Shown: in pieces, positions 23,792 to 35,376 of the stretch
Layout of the letters: every line of letters begins with the position of its first letter
How positions within the stretch are numbered: position 1 is the stretch's first letter
Assembly (NCBI GenBank): GCA_947579605.1
Contig: OX388322.1
Location: 7,192,001 to 7,256,000 of the forward strand
From: Athripsodes cinereus
Lineage: Eukaryota; Arthropoda; Insecta; Trichoptera; Leptoceridae
DNA length: 64,000 bases
Direction of reading: 5' to 3'
The notes under the pieces: generated by a model
The model's input: the letters and a program-made list of their open reading frames with translations, nothing else
Database searches by the model: none
What the model was told of the DNA's origin: nothing
Position numbers and translations under genes: made by a program

Positions 23792-24290
23792 TCAGACCTT
23801 GCCACTCCAGTATGCAGCGATGTATATCGCCTTGTCATTCGCCATCATCAGCCATTCCGCATCAGCGGACATTGCAATAGGTGAGAATCACTCTGCTCCT
23901 CCCCGCAGTCGCAGCTAGCGTCCTCTCCATCCAAAAAGCCCCACTTCCGCTGGTTACTTCTGCACCTTGTCATCCCAACTCTTAGTCTGTTCAGTGTCTT
24001 CCACGGGGGGTAGCTTAGACTATGCACGGTGTTTGTCAGATGGCATCATCCATGGACTGTGGCCAAGTTCCTGCCTCCACAATTCCTCTCTACGCTTTTC
24101 TGACGAGGTTGTAAGCTCATTTGTGACCTTAAGGAACCTTTTTCTCGATCCTAATCTTGGAGGTGTTATCCGGTGATTGTAAAGGGGATGTCTAAGGTTG
24201 TGGATCTGCTTGTGTTTTTCTGTGTCTATTGCCACCTTTCTTCTTATAGCAGGAGGAGCGATTCCAATTAGTGGTTACGACATCTTAGAC
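23792..24290 (-). pseudogene. jockey-like reverse-transcriptase C-terminal relic with zinc-knuckle-like motif
   Basis: The minus strand encodes, in order, IRRKVAIDTEKHKQ, RHPLYNHRITPPRLGSRKRF (to a stop at 24020), then after a frameshift WKTLNRLRVGMTRCRSNQRK, CDCGEEQSDSHLLQCP and, after another shift, ANDKAIYIAAYWSGKV with a stop at 23792-23794. The C.CG..Q...HLL.CP cluster and the preceding L(N)RLR.G..RC segment are hallmarks of the carboxy terminus of insect non-LTR elements. At least two frameshifts make it a pseudogene. It lies antisense to, and 410 bp downstream of, the candidate exon at 23296. Confidence 0.82.
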
Positions 24291-24788
24291 GGTTTGCCAT
24301 GCAAAATGCCAAAATTGATCTTCGTTTATTTCTGTTATTCTGATTAAAGGGCACTGTGGCTAAACTATACAAAATTATATTTGTGTATGTCTAAAATTAC
24401 TTGTGTTTATTTTTGTGTGAAATAAATTTGTAGATACTAGATATATAGATGATCTTTGGTAAATATCTGATAATAGAAGGTATTGGTAGGTATAGATGTT
24501 TAAATTCAAGGCAAGGCACATATCATAGAAAACAAACAAACAAGGATATAAACAACTGGATAAGAATAAAATATTAATATGTTCTTTTATTATTATCATC
24601 ATCTGAAGTATTGAGAATTTTGATGAGAAAATTCCCCATGTAATGTTATGGTATTACTTCTTATTGAAATATTTTGAAATTTCATATAATTTAATAAAAA
24701 AAATTAAATAAGAACAAATAGAAAAATCCTTTTGGTTTTTATATTCCAGCGAATTATTTTCACAAGTTTTTGAACAGGTTAATTATAA
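24291..24788. other. no gene seen
   Basis: AT-rich, nothing recognised. Confidence 0.35.
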
Positions 24789-24975
24789 AGCAGGTGTTTG
24801 TAAAAATCACATAAAAGGCGTTTAACGTCAAACGTCTTTTTTTAAGTGGTGACGGAGTTTGCCACTTATCCTAATTTTTTTGTTTTTGTTGGCACGCAGA
24901 AGGCAGCCCGCATGTTTTTTAAAGATAATCAGTTGGCTACCTCACATGTAAGAGATTCTGTGATAGTATGGATGA
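24789..24975 (+). mobile_element. SINE-A 3' two-thirds
   Basis: From GCAGGTGTTTG to TCTGTGATAGTATGG. Divergent. Confidence 0.6.
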
Positions 24976-25132
24976 AAGCAAAACAACAAAAAAACTGAGA
25001 CTTTGTTAAGATACCGGCAACACATTAATTGTGACATATTTACTAATAGGTAGGTGTATGGCAAAAAATCGAAATAATTGTTTTGTTCCCAATTTCAAAA
25101 TTGAGTCTAAAAAAAGAAAAGATGTGAAAAAT

Positions 25133-25778
25133 CTGCGGGCCTACTCTTGATACAATCTAAAAACGATCTTAATCTTGTCTTAATCTCAATCCTACAATTC
25201 GCGAAGTGACTTAAATACGTGTATGCTAATCCTGTGGTAGCTGAGGATAGTTGTTTTTGACATTTCTACGAGTATTATAAGGTGATAACTCCCCAAGAAT
25301 TTAACCAGATATTGATGTACACTATTTTCGTGATATTAATAATAATCTGCGGTGAAATATAATACTTATGTAAATATACAGAATTAGCAGGAGAAATAAA
25401 AAATATTTTGCTTTCTAGGTCCGTTTATATAATACCTTTAGTCATGTCAACTACAGGGATAACTCCGAAATCTTTAATAAACAATTTACAGAAATTAGAT
25501 TTGTCGGTTAATTTATACACAAAAATTCAAAAATGTATTATAATAAACACTTGTAATATTGTTAGAAAGTTTCTGAACACAGATATTTCGGGCACAATGC
25601 TGATATTTTGAACCCGTGTTTTGAGCCTAATCCTTTGATATCCTGTATATCTGGATAGGAGATTTTTTCAGGATAATCATGCATGAATTTTTTACTTAAT
25701 CACTTCACTCATCGTGAGATTAAGATTAAGTCAAGATTTAAATCGTTTTGAGATTATGTGAAGACTAACTCTGCTGAG
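25133..25778. mobile_element. inverted-terminal-repeat element, CAGCAG family, copy 2
   Basis: The right end, read inverted (CAGCAGAGTTAGTCTTCACA then ATAATCT and CTTAATCTTAATCTC), matches the left end (CTACTCTTGATACAATCT then CTTAATCTTGTCTTAATCTC) and the copy at 10525-11080. The internal open frame (25408-25611) is unrecognised. Confidence 0.55.
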
Positions 25779-26717
25779 TCAAATTCTTATAAGGTTAGTT
25801 TTATTTCATTTTAGTTTGTTTATACAATAATAGTAAAATCGTATTTGTATGTTAAATAAATGTGTGTATTGGCTTTGAAGAACTTGTATAATGTAATCAT
25901 TTGGGTCGAGGTCGCTAATAAGTTGTGTTTCAACAAAGTCGTAGAGGACATTTAGGTAACACAGACGCACAACGTCGTAAAATTGGGAGGAAATTGAATC
26001 TGAGAAAAATATAAAGAAGACTTATTATTAGTAGATATTTTGTAAATGTATATGCGTATCGTATTTGGTGGATTTTCTATCAAAACACGTTTCTGTAACG
26101 TCTTTCTGTAAATAGGTATCTATATAAGAAAAGAAAACGGCAACGCACAAAATATTTCACGCTGAAGATTTCAAGTTTTGGTAATAAAATGAGATTGCTC
26201 CTAATTTATTTTATTCATAGTTTAATAATAAGTAATTTTGTATTCATTTCACATTGTGGGTGAAAATGTTCAAATAAACTTTATACTGGTTTTTTCTTCC
26301 TTCTGTCGCAAAGTTACGTTTCTCTGAAGGAATATAGGTTCAAAATAAGGTTTATTCGTTTTGTGCAGATTTAGCTCTTCCGTAATTTGAATATCTATAT
26401 TATTTGTTTATTCAATAAGCTGAACAAAAAATCTAAGTATGATTCTACAAACAAAAATCAGAGTTTTAAATTGAATCTGAAAGATATTTTTAAATAGCTG
26501 TTCAACTGTTGTGTTGTTGAGTTTTGTTAAGAAACTGTATTTGGTTACATACTATTTGTATTGTAGAAATGTGTTTGTTTTTATTATTATTTGGTAAGCG
26601 CTATTGTGTGATGTAAATTGTATGAAATATGTTTAAACCCTCAAAGCACGAACACTGCTCAAATTTGAGGGTCAAATATGTAATATATGTGTTTTATTTA
26701 GTAATAATGTGTGTATA
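25779..26717. other. no gene seen
   Basis: AT-rich, no recognised element. Confidence 0.35.
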
Positions 26718-26726
26718 TAATATTAT

Positions 26727-27074
26727 ATATAATGAGTTACAATCCATTGGATTGGTCTGCAACGAGTTTTGTCTTATTTCTCCACTCCTCCCTATTCTCA
26801 GCCAGTCTCTTCAACTCCATATATGAGCCACAGCTCATGTCCCTCTTCAGTTGGTCCATATAGGCGTCTCTCGGTCGACCTCTGCCATTTGTGCCTTCGG
26901 TCCTGCCCTCTGCGATTGCGATGAGCAGTCCTGGGTGCCTGATGTTGTGGCCAATCCAGTTAGCTCGTTGTTGGCAGATTCTTTTGAGGAGTTGCCTTTT
27001 TTCGCCAACCCTGGTTAACACTTCTTCGTTTTCGACGTGTTCCGACCAATGAATCTTCAGCATGCGTCTATGTC
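26727..27074 (-). pseudogene. RTE-I retrotransposon fragment with 9-bp TSD
   Basis: An intact 108-codon frame (stop at 26737) encodes the same C-terminal block as 62612-63304, from LKIHWSEHVENEEVLTRVGE to KTKLVADQSNGL. The tail on the plus strand is TATATAATGAGTTA, the complement of the family tail. TAATATTAT is duplicated at 26718-26726 and 27075-27083. It is a severely 5'-truncated insertion with no catalytic domain. Confidence 0.88.
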
Positions 27075-27083
27075 TAATATTAT

Positions 27084-27380
27084 TAAGTTGTAAATTTTAC
27101 TTAAATAAAGAAATATTTGAATTTAATATAGAAACATAGTGTTATATAAAATATTATTTTAAAGCGTTAAAGTTTCTTTGCAGGTAATTTTTCAACAATT
27201 TATTTGCGAGAGTCACATTGCATTTATCAAATGAACGTTTTTTTAAACATATACATGGTTAAACATATACGGGGCAAGGTATTGATGCCTTCTTTGATTA
27301 TATTGTTTGTTGTTATGTATATATGTTGTCTGTAGTGTACTGTTGATGCTTAATAAATAAATAAATAAAACATATATTAC
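27084..27380. other. no gene seen
   Basis: AT-rich. An (AATA)n stretch at 27352-27370 after TTGATGCTT may be a retrotransposon tail. Confidence 0.35.
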
Positions 27381-27530
27381 TATTTTTATTACAAAACACA
27401 GTTAATTTTTCACTTTGATTTATTTAAAATCTCGAGTACTTTGGTCAATCTATATACATTGACGAAAGTACCTACTCGAGATTTTAAATAAATCAAAGTA
27501 AAAAATTAAATGTGTTTTGTAATAAAAATA
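27381..27530. mobile_element. 150-bp palindromic MITE-like element
   Basis: Two arms of about 70 bp (27381-27455 and 27461-27530) are near-perfect inverted copies holding TTTATTTAAAATCTCGAGTA and TTACAAAACACA. A half-copy lies at 36171-36262. Confidence 0.75.
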
Positions 27531-27679
27531 AAATATCATCAGTATGAATTTTCACTTTGTGAACGTACAGAATTTAGAATTACATAATTAAATTACGTTT
27601 ACTGAGAGACATCATCTATTTTTGAAGGATGTACTATGTTACAGTTTCGAGTCATTTTGAATATTTTTAAAATAGTATT

Positions 27680-27921
27680 ATCCCGTGGAGCACCCGGTAA
27701 AGAATTGGTCTCCCACTCATCTGCGTAAGTTTTCGAGTGTCCTGTAAAAGGCAGGTGTTCGAAAAATTAAGACATTTTACATCTTAAATTTAGCGATGAG
27801 GCTTGCCACCCATCCTGAATGTCTTGCTTTTATATTGGCACGAAGAGGACAGTTTGCATGTTTCTTACATGTTGCTGATCTGCTGGCTACCCCACTTGTG
27901 GGATATGCCGTGATGGTATTG
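27680..27921 (+). mobile_element. SINE-A reference copy with 13-bp TSD
   Basis: Best-delimited member of a SINE-like family: CCCGTGGAGCACCCGGTAAA at the start, GTGTCCTGTAAAAGGCAGGT, a GCCACCCATCCTGAATGTCT segment, then CCCACTTGTGGGATATGCCG and TGATGGTATT at the end. TTAAAATAGTATT flanks it exactly (27667-27679 and 27922-27934). Variable-length duplications (10 bp at 20743, 13 bp here) and a 3' end that often runs into TAG repeats indicate retroposition. No clear tRNA head is visible, although GGTGTTCGAAAA is weakly box-B-like. Confidence 0.85.
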
Positions 27922-28304
27922 TTAAAATAGTATTCTACAATGTAGTTTTCTTACTTGATTGTAGGTATATAAATCACGATCGATTACAGTAAGAACAATG
28001 TCAACAAGATAGTTAATTATTATAAATCACCCCTTGTTTGCTTTCAATACCTTATCCTTAATGCACCTATTGTTTTCAATCTTTTTGTTTTAACACAATA
28101 TAAGTCATTATTATTTCGCTCATTAATGGCAACGGTTTGCTGAAGTCGATCGCGATCTATATATGTACAATCAAATAACAGGTGTGAATAGCAGAATACT
28201 CTTTTAAAAACGTTCAAAATAACTGGAAGATATTGTCTCAAGGAAATATGTATGCCTTTTGTAAAAAAATATTATTATTATACCAGCACAGAAAAAATGT
28301 TTAC

Positions 28305-28398
28305 ACACATATCGGCTTAGTCCTAAACTAAGATACCCTGTATTACATAAGTAATCTTGTATTATGGATTTTAAGGCGACGATACACATGTAAATGTG
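28305..28398 (-). mobile_element. SINE-B 3' fragment
   Basis: The complement of the SINE-B body around CCTAAACTAAGATA and GGCGACGATACACATG (compare 15095-15175). Confidence 0.6.
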
Positions 28399-28603
28399 GA
28401 GAAGATCTCCTCCACCAACGCTTGTTTAAGACTGATTGAGATGAAACTGATCTAGACCAAAATGATGCAATACATTTTCACCATTTTTTCGATCGATTTT
28501 ATTATCCGTTGTCGTTGTGTAGAACAAGTTATTATACAATAGATTCCAATAACTTCTAAGTGTATACATATTGTGAGCAAACACCATATTTAATCATCTA
28601 TAT

Positions 28604-29060
28604 CAGGGATGCACAGACTTAAAGGGAACAGGGGCCACTCGGGAAGATTATGAGCTAAGGACGGGCCGCTATAAGAAGATTAACACTAAAAATTCAAATT
28701 TCCAGAAATGCACACACATTAAAATTTCTACCCCCCCCCGTCACCGAATTTCAAAATGGTATAGTACTATTGTAAAGGAATTTGAAATATTTCAAAAACA
28801 CCTCGGTTTTCTTAAAGAATATTTTCTCGCAGTACCTGTGTTTGAATTTTCAAAATGGTATAGGAATTTGAAATATTTCAAAAACTCCTCAGTTTTGTTA
28901 AAGAATATTTACTCGAATTATTAAGTATCCGGTACTTTTACCGAATATCCGATTATTACTGGTATTGACATTTTTTTATATTGTATAATTCGCTGGCGGG
29001 CTGCAGATATACCGATCAAGGGCTGCATGCGGCCCGCGGGCCGCGGTTTGTGCATCGCTG
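28604..29060. mobile_element. non-autonomous hAT element (457 bp) with perfect 8-bp TSD
   Basis: Ends are CAGGGATGCACAGAC and the complement of CAGCGATGCACAAAC. ATCTATAT flanks both sides (28596-28603 and 29061-29068). Inside are a direct duplication of about 85-99 bp (AATTTCAAAATGGTATAG at about 28747 and 28846) and a GC-rich palindromic block next to the right end. No transposase. Confidence 0.9.
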
Positions 29061-29068
29061 ATCTATAT

Positions 29069-30349
29069 CAACAGTAGAATGTATTGACAAATATAAACAG
29101 GGTAACAGTTTCAATTGGATTCAATTGAACGCAATGAAATGCAAGAGTATTTGTACAGTTTCATTTTCATCATAATATCTGAGTTGCAACGCCAAGTACA
29201 ATATAACTCCCTTGATAAATAATTTAGTACCAACATTTAGATATATACTTCAAACACAATTATGTAATCTATATAAGAAAAGAAAATGGATTATCCATCC
29301 AGGTGGATTATAACTATGTTTTAGGATAGTTTATCAACAAAAAAATATAACAACTCGAAACTAAACATATTCCTTATTATTGTTTGATTTTATTGGCATT
29401 AACAACGTGGTAATCACGAAACATTTTGAAAATATTTTGTTATAGTAATCATGTACTGCACCACATCGGTGTATTATAATAAAATAAAGAAAAGCAGTAG
29501 TTCCATGCTTATGAGTACTACTGATATCGTAGATTTTTTAATTCTCACCATCCTCATTGTCACCATCACGCCGTTTCTCTTGCGGAGCAGGCAGAAAGGA
29601 TCGAACGCCACTTATTCCTATCCTTGAATACATTTTTTTCTTCCGTCGCTGTTATACAATAATGCCTCATGCATGATCTCCTGTTCACTGTGCTCAACAT
29701 GTGTAGGTTCTGGTTTATTATGATCTTGTTCTTGGACGGCTACGTTTCTGAACATCATTCCTCTCAGCCATGAATATCTTCTTAGTCATTCTGTTCTCGT
29801 TCAATTCATTCGTTAATTTATTACACTTCTGACTTCTTTTTCTTTTCCTTTAAATTCACCATCTATCATGGAGATACATTTTTTAATATTTTGTTGTATT
29901 CTGTAATGTATTATTTTTTGTTTTCCCTCTGGCATATTATATTATCACTTGTCGCTTTCTTTCTACCCCACCCTCTTATTTTTATTACACCTGTCAACTA
30001 ATTCTGTTTACAGGAATACCTTGTCATGAATATAAATGATGCGGATAATATCATAATATCGTCCTTAAGGTTCTTTTCAATATATCAGGACTTACCTGTT
30101 TATATAAGAAACATTTTATCACTTATAAAAAACAAAAATGAAAATAGGGGAGATATTTTGAATTTTCGAAATAATCCCAAAAACATCTCACAGACAACAA
30201 TATTGTGTCTTAAAGGTGGAATAAGCCTGTATTCGGTGGAATTGAACCCAGGATGTCTCGACTGAAAATCCGAAATTCCATCATCAGGTTATCGACAATC
30301 AGGTAGAATTACATTTCCTTATTTTGTTCATTTATTTAATATGGTCATG
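29069..30349. other. no assigned gene
   Basis: 29540-29800 is less AT-rich but shows no coherent frame. At 30225-30265 the minus strand has GGGTTCAATTCC, a box-B-like word, perhaps the head of another tRNA-related SINE. Confidence 0.35.
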
Positions 30350-30665
30350 GGTGTTCGTTGATGTTCATGGGTGTTGGTGAAAGAGCGGCTTTCATTTTTC
30401 TTCTAAACACACAGACGGCCTATTTGACTCATAGGACTCGCAACACCGAAGGACCCGCAACCAAGTCTGTCTACTGAACCTGGATTTAATGGTGCTTTGA
30501 CGATCTCATGGGTGCTGATGAAAGGGCGGCTTTCATTTTTTTTCCAAACACACAGACGGCACATTTCACTCACAGGACCCGCAACCCGTAAAGGCTCTAA
30601 CATAGAAGTTTGTGGTTTTGACCATGCCACAGTTACAACTGGCATGAATGGAATAGTCATGTTTT
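30350..30665. repeat. repeat family D, tandemly duplicated copy
   Basis: GGCGGCTTTCATTTTT-like sequence followed by AAACACACAGACGGC and GG(A/G)CCCGCAAC occurs at about 30385 and again at about 30527, a 142-bp offset. Related to 7526-7910. Confidence 0.55.
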
Positions 30666-31918
30666 GTTCTTACATTCTCAAGAATGTTCAAAAAGGGCAA
30701 AAAAATCGGTTCAATTTCAACTCAAGTGAATGTTACACGTGTGATGAGATTAAGAAGCAATTTAAATGCAAGCATTTTACCCGGTTGACATAGTACTTAC
30801 TGAGTGATAAATCGATAGAACTGTGAAGATAATATAGGTTTATTGTAAATAAGCTATTATTCTTCATTTAAATGTATTCGCATTGCTGAAAACTCATTTC
30901 TTCCCATTAGTTTCTATTTGTTATTTAGATGTAAGGTCACCTACTTTATACTACAAGTTAAGCATAGTTTACACAAGAATACCACTCGCACTTTTGTCAA
31001 CGTGGAAACAAATCAGCGAGTCCAAGTAAAAGTGACAATATGCAAACAAATATCAAGTTTTCATTTCTATACATTATATCGATGCATTCTTTCTAATGAT
31101 GAATTTAACTAATAAAGAATCGATAGAAACGTTTTGCCTTCTTATGAAACTGTCAATATTCACAATGTATAATAATGATTGGTATTTTGTTTTAAGAAGA
31201 CCAAAGATCTATCAAATGTATTATTATTTGAACAAATTCTTTGTTTTTAATTAACATTAAATATAATATTCCTTCTGTTTACATATAGAGACAAATCATT
31301 AATTGTATTTCTGTATTTTTAATTTATTGTTTAAGCTGTTGTGTTCATTGAAAAAAAAAATAGTTTAATTGAATGAAATTGCCATTTGAAGGGCTTTTAT
31401 GCAATGGCAAATGTACATTGGAATAAAATTGATTAAACACTTTTTAGGTAAGTGAGTTTTTATTTTTTTTGATGATCGATAAACTCAAGGATGGCGGCGG
31501 TCTTTCATTATATCGATAACCAGCGAGAATACAAAAATTTCTGTATTTATGTTAAATATTTGTGAAAAATGGATCAATGTGCCTTTGCATGTGAACCCTT
31601 AATTTATCAAATTGTACAATTGGCCGTTTTAACAACTTAAAGTAGCGAGTAGTAAGTAAAGATGTTGCATGCTTAATATTAGTTTTTAGGAAGTTCTAAG
31701 CCCGTGTAAACTAGGCGTGGGCACAAAGGCAGTGTTGAAAACGGATGTAGGTATTAGTATTTGAATTAAAGTTCAATCTACATACTTGTCTCATAAATAT
31801 TATAACATTACAGATTCCTAGTAGCGAGATAGTGAACAATATCCCTTGAGGGGAATATATTAGCTTTAAATAAGAAAACTCCTGTCATGTCCTCTGAAGT
31901 GTCTAAAATAGATTAAGC
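30666..31918. other. no gene seen
   Basis: AT-rich, no recognised element. Confidence 0.35.
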
Positions 31919-32122
31919 CTCCTACCCATTTTTGTTAATTTTTAAGTTTCTTATAGAAGGCAGGGGTTTTGAAAATAATATGTATAAGACGTTTCAAATT
32001 TTGAGTTCAGCAGTAATAAAGTATCTGTCAGATAATCAAGTTATTACATAGCACTAAGATGACTACTTCTGTGATCATTTAATGTAGTTAGTCCACTGAC
32101 TACCCCATTAATTGTTAGATGT
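31919..32122 (+). mobile_element. degenerate SINE-A
   Basis: Scattered matches in order: AAGGCAGG.GTT, TTGAGTTCAGC, AGTCCACTGACTACCCCA and TTAGATGTCC. Confidence 0.4.
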
Positions 32123-32724
32123 CCTTATAGAAAGATATAATTTCTGTCATTAATTCATATCTCTATAGAAGTACATAGGGCTTTCTTTTTTCGTCTTTGG
32201 GTGTTGATGGCAAGCATTAACATTTTCCGTTCATGAAGAGAAATTGTGTGTCAATTGAAATGTTGACTTAACTAAAAATAAATTTAAATAATACATTCAT
32301 ATGTATAATAATACATACATAATTCTTGACATTTTTATGACATCATTCGAAAAGAACTAATAATATGGTTCTAATAGAAATGGTGTATTGCGTTAGACGA
32401 CATAGATATTTGTACGTAGGTTACTTATTAGTTTGGTCGTAACTTTCATCTAAGTTTAACAGAAATAAAAGCATATTGTTTTTTTTCCTTTACAATATTG
32501 TATTGAGAAACAATACAATATTTTTATTATTCTCGGTTCTTTCAGTTGTCTTTTCAACCTCTCAACCAAGTCACTACAGCTAATCCTTGATTTCTCAAAC
32601 CTTGTCAAGGATTCGAAAGTCTCAACAAGTTGTAGAAGCTAGTTATCTGTTTCTTTGAAAAAATCTCGATAACTTGAAAAATATAGAATGTCACTCGAAT
32701 TTTTTTAAATACTGCAGTAATCAT
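32123..32724. other. no gene seen
   Basis: AT-rich, nothing recognised. Confidence 0.35.
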
Positions 32725-32868
32725 GTAGGTACATAAACATGAGGTTGGCGGTTCGATCCTAAGTGCCGGCAAACTTCCCTTTTACCACACAAGCTTTTAA
32801 AAGCTTATTGTGAAAGGTGTATAAGGTTGTATATGGGTTAATAACAAAAACCCAGATACATATTTTAA
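32725..32868 (+). mobile_element. SINE-C copy
   Basis: GAGGTTGGCGGTTCGATCCT (box B included), GCCGGCAAACTTCCCTTTTA, ACACAAGCTTTTAAAAGCTT and TATAAGGTTGTAT in the same order as 9110-9260. Confidence 0.65.
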
Positions 32869-32897
32869 AAAAAAACACGATAAACACAATTTTCAAA

Positions 32898-33050
32898 ATT
32901 TATTTATTTATTTATTTATTCATTCTTTACTGTACATTGATTAAAAACAATGACATAAAAGGTTAGAAAACAATTAACTTCAATACAAGAATGTGTTTAA
33001 ACTTAGTGGACCCGACAAAATTAAGAAATTCAGAATGTTTTAAGTGCTAG
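32898..33050 (-). mobile_element. probable non-LTR retrotransposon 3' end
   Basis: (TTTA)n at the left followed by sequence of 3'-untranslated character. Read on the minus strand this is an (AAAT)n tail. No coding part is preserved. Confidence 0.4.
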
Positions 33051-33149
33051 CAAATAGAACCCACATAGTGAACGCATATTTTATTTTTTTATTTATTTTA
33101 ATTAAAAAAAAACACCACTCACCACAACAGTGTTCACCTTTCTATGTGT

Positions 33150-33250
33150 GATGCATCTGGATATCATCAATATAAGATCGTCTTCTCCATGCCAATAATA
33201 AATAGGACATTCAGGATGGTTGGTATCATTCCTGAATTGAAGATCTTATC
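33150..33250 (-). mobile_element. SINE-A fragment
   Basis: Complement of the GCCACCCATCCTGAATG region: CTTCTCCATGCCAATAATAA and GACATTCAGGATGGTTGG. Confidence 0.5.
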
Positions 33251-33337
33251 TTGATATGTCGAAACCTTGATAATTTGATAAGTTTATTAGTTGTCATTTG
33301 ATGTTAAAAATATCTAGATTCTTCATTCACTCGTACC

Positions 33338-33475
33338 ATTATTGCATCTCCCACAACTGAGGTAGCCAATGGAATAACGTAATGTAATGAACATAATGAT
33401 TGCCCTCTTCGTGCTATATAAATATTAGATATAGAATGGGTGGCGTTTTTGTCGGGAACTCCTCGGAAAATCGAG
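33338..33475 (-). mobile_element. SINE-A fragment
   Basis: CCCACAACTGAGGTAGCCAA, CCCTCTTCGTGCTA and AGAATGGGTGGC follow the minus-strand order of the family. It then jumps directly to the 5' words GGGAACTCCTCGG, so the middle is deleted. Confidence 0.55.
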
Positions 33476-33676
33476 AACCAACTGTACCTATTTCTTATAA
33501 TAACATCGTCGTTCTGACTAGAGCACAGCTGATATAAACAAAAGGTAGTCCTTATATTATGGTGGTGATAAATCAGATAGCATTATTATGGCCGGATACC
33601 GGATGTCTGACGATAACTTTATCAGCCCGATATTCTGCTAATATCATAAGCTTTTTTATTTTATTTTAAGAGAGTA

Positions 33677-34157
33677 CTTACTTACTTACTGCTAGCCTTC
33701 TTCTCTCCACTGCTGGATATAGGCCTCTTCAAAACTTTTCCACATTTTCCTATCTCGAGCAACACGATACCACTGTTTCCCCATCATCTGGACAATATCA
33801 TCAACCCATCTTTTTTGGGGTCTTCCTACGCTTCTTTTGTCCTCCCATGGTCTCCATACAAGAATTCTGGAAGTCCATCTGCCATCCTCTCGTCTTACCA
33901 CATGACCAGCCCATTGCCATTTCAGCTTGGAGACTTTACCAACAACGTCAACGACTTTTGTCTTTTGTCGGATAGTTTCATTTCTTATTTTGTCTCTCAA
34001 GCTGATACCTAGCATTTGCCTCTCCATGGCACGCTGTACACACCTCAGTTTTCGTTTGCTCGCAAGTGTTAGCGTCATAGTTTCTAGCCCATATGTAATC
34101 ACTGGCAGGACACACGAATCGTAAAGTTTTCTCTTGAGACTTATGGGGACTAAGTAA
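33677..34157 (-). pseudogene. RTE-II retrotransposon fragment flanked by a 12-bp TSD
   Basis: An uninterrupted frame (stop at 33692) encodes the C-terminal ~155 residues of a non-LTR reverse transcriptase: VPISLKRKLYDSCVLPVITY, MERQMLGISLRDK, KWQWAGHVVRRED, VGRPQKRWVDDIVQMMG and EEAYIQQWREEG. The tail after the stop is AGTAAGTAAGTAAG. TTTAAGAGAGTA is repeated at 33665-33676 and 34158-34169, so the open frame's apparent start (to 34174) lies in flanking DNA. It is cut almost exactly where the 16861-17347 copy is cut, but its tail repeat differs. Confidence 0.9.
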
Positions 34158-34266
34158 TTTAAGAGAGTAATCATCTCTTTTTCTCTCTCTCTGGAGTTTT
34201 ACACATGCCTGAGTGAAGATTTTAAAAATACCCTTTAGAAGGAAACCAGAAAGATAATGTATATAT

Positions 34267-34445
34267 GTATCATAGTGGCATATTCCACAAGTGGGGTAGG
34301 CAGCAGCCAATTGCGCATAACAAACATGCAAGTTTTTTTTCTCAAAAGATATACAGGATGGATGACATATCTCATCGCTGAATTGAATAAATCTCTTCTC
34401 CGTGATGTATTAGAACAACATTTTTTTACTGGACAATCGAAAGTT
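34267..34445 (-). mobile_element. SINE-A copy, 3' two-thirds
   Basis: CATATTCCACAAGTGGGGTA, ACAGGATGGATGACATATCT, CATCGCTGAATT and CTGGACAATCGAAAG in minus-strand order. Confidence 0.65.
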
Positions 34446-35376
34446 TAACAACTGAATGCAATAATCAATAATATAAACAAATGGTTAAAAGCCTTATGAT
34501 ATCTTTCTTAATCAATATCTCTGAACAGATAACATTATATCTCAACAGAAAACCACGTTAACGAAATCCAATATTTGTGGTAAACTTAACTGAAATAAAT
34601 GAAAATAGATTTGAGTGATCACTTTTGGTGTCTATGGGCAACATTTACTAATTCCATCATTCTCACTGAAAAAAAACAAGATTCTTGATTTGATAAATAT
34701 TTAATGCAAAACCCATACAACCAATAATTTTTAACTAGATTATAACTGAGTTTCACATAATGGTAATTTGATTTCACACAATTTTTATGAAAGTAGTTTT
34801 CACTAATCTTTTTTATTTCAAGGACTAGCCTGGATAGGAGCTAAATTACGGTATTCAGTCGAATAATAAATCTTTCGGATTTTGGTTGGTTTGCCGGGGA
34901 CTATTACATCTTTATTTTGTAGGTACCTAATAATATTCTTTTATCAAAGGAAACTAACCTCCCATAACATGAAGATTGTTTTCGGACAAGGATAAGGACG
35001 TTTCTTTTATTATTTTTCATTATAACTTTGTCGAGGGATCGACTACTCTACTTTACTACCTACTATTTGTTTCAGTACTTTTTCAAAGACGGATATTTTT
35101 TAATTGTTTTACATATTTGATGTTCATTTTTCTATTTAATTAAATCTTTTCATGCCGTAACATTTTCTTAGGTCATATATTTTATCTTGTGTTCTTTAAA
35201 ATTTAAATTTTGCGATTAATTTTCCAAATTTTGCTATATTGGTTTCACATATTCCATTATTGTGCATTGTTGCTTTGATTTACATATTAATAATTGAGGA
35301 TTTCGCTGGCCCCTGTAAGGCTTTGTATATATCTGTTGATGTTCTTTGTAAAAAATGTAAATAAATCAATATAACT
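34446..35376. other. no gene seen
   Basis: AT-rich, no recognised element. Confidence 0.35.

Noticed and set aside
24020..24235. Independent 71-residue gene on the minus strand
   Set aside because: It is the first intact stretch of the frameshifted reverse-transcriptase relic at 23792-24290.
33978..34331. 117-residue minus-strand frame
   Set aside because: Runs through the junction of an RTE-II copy and flanking DNA in the wrong frame.
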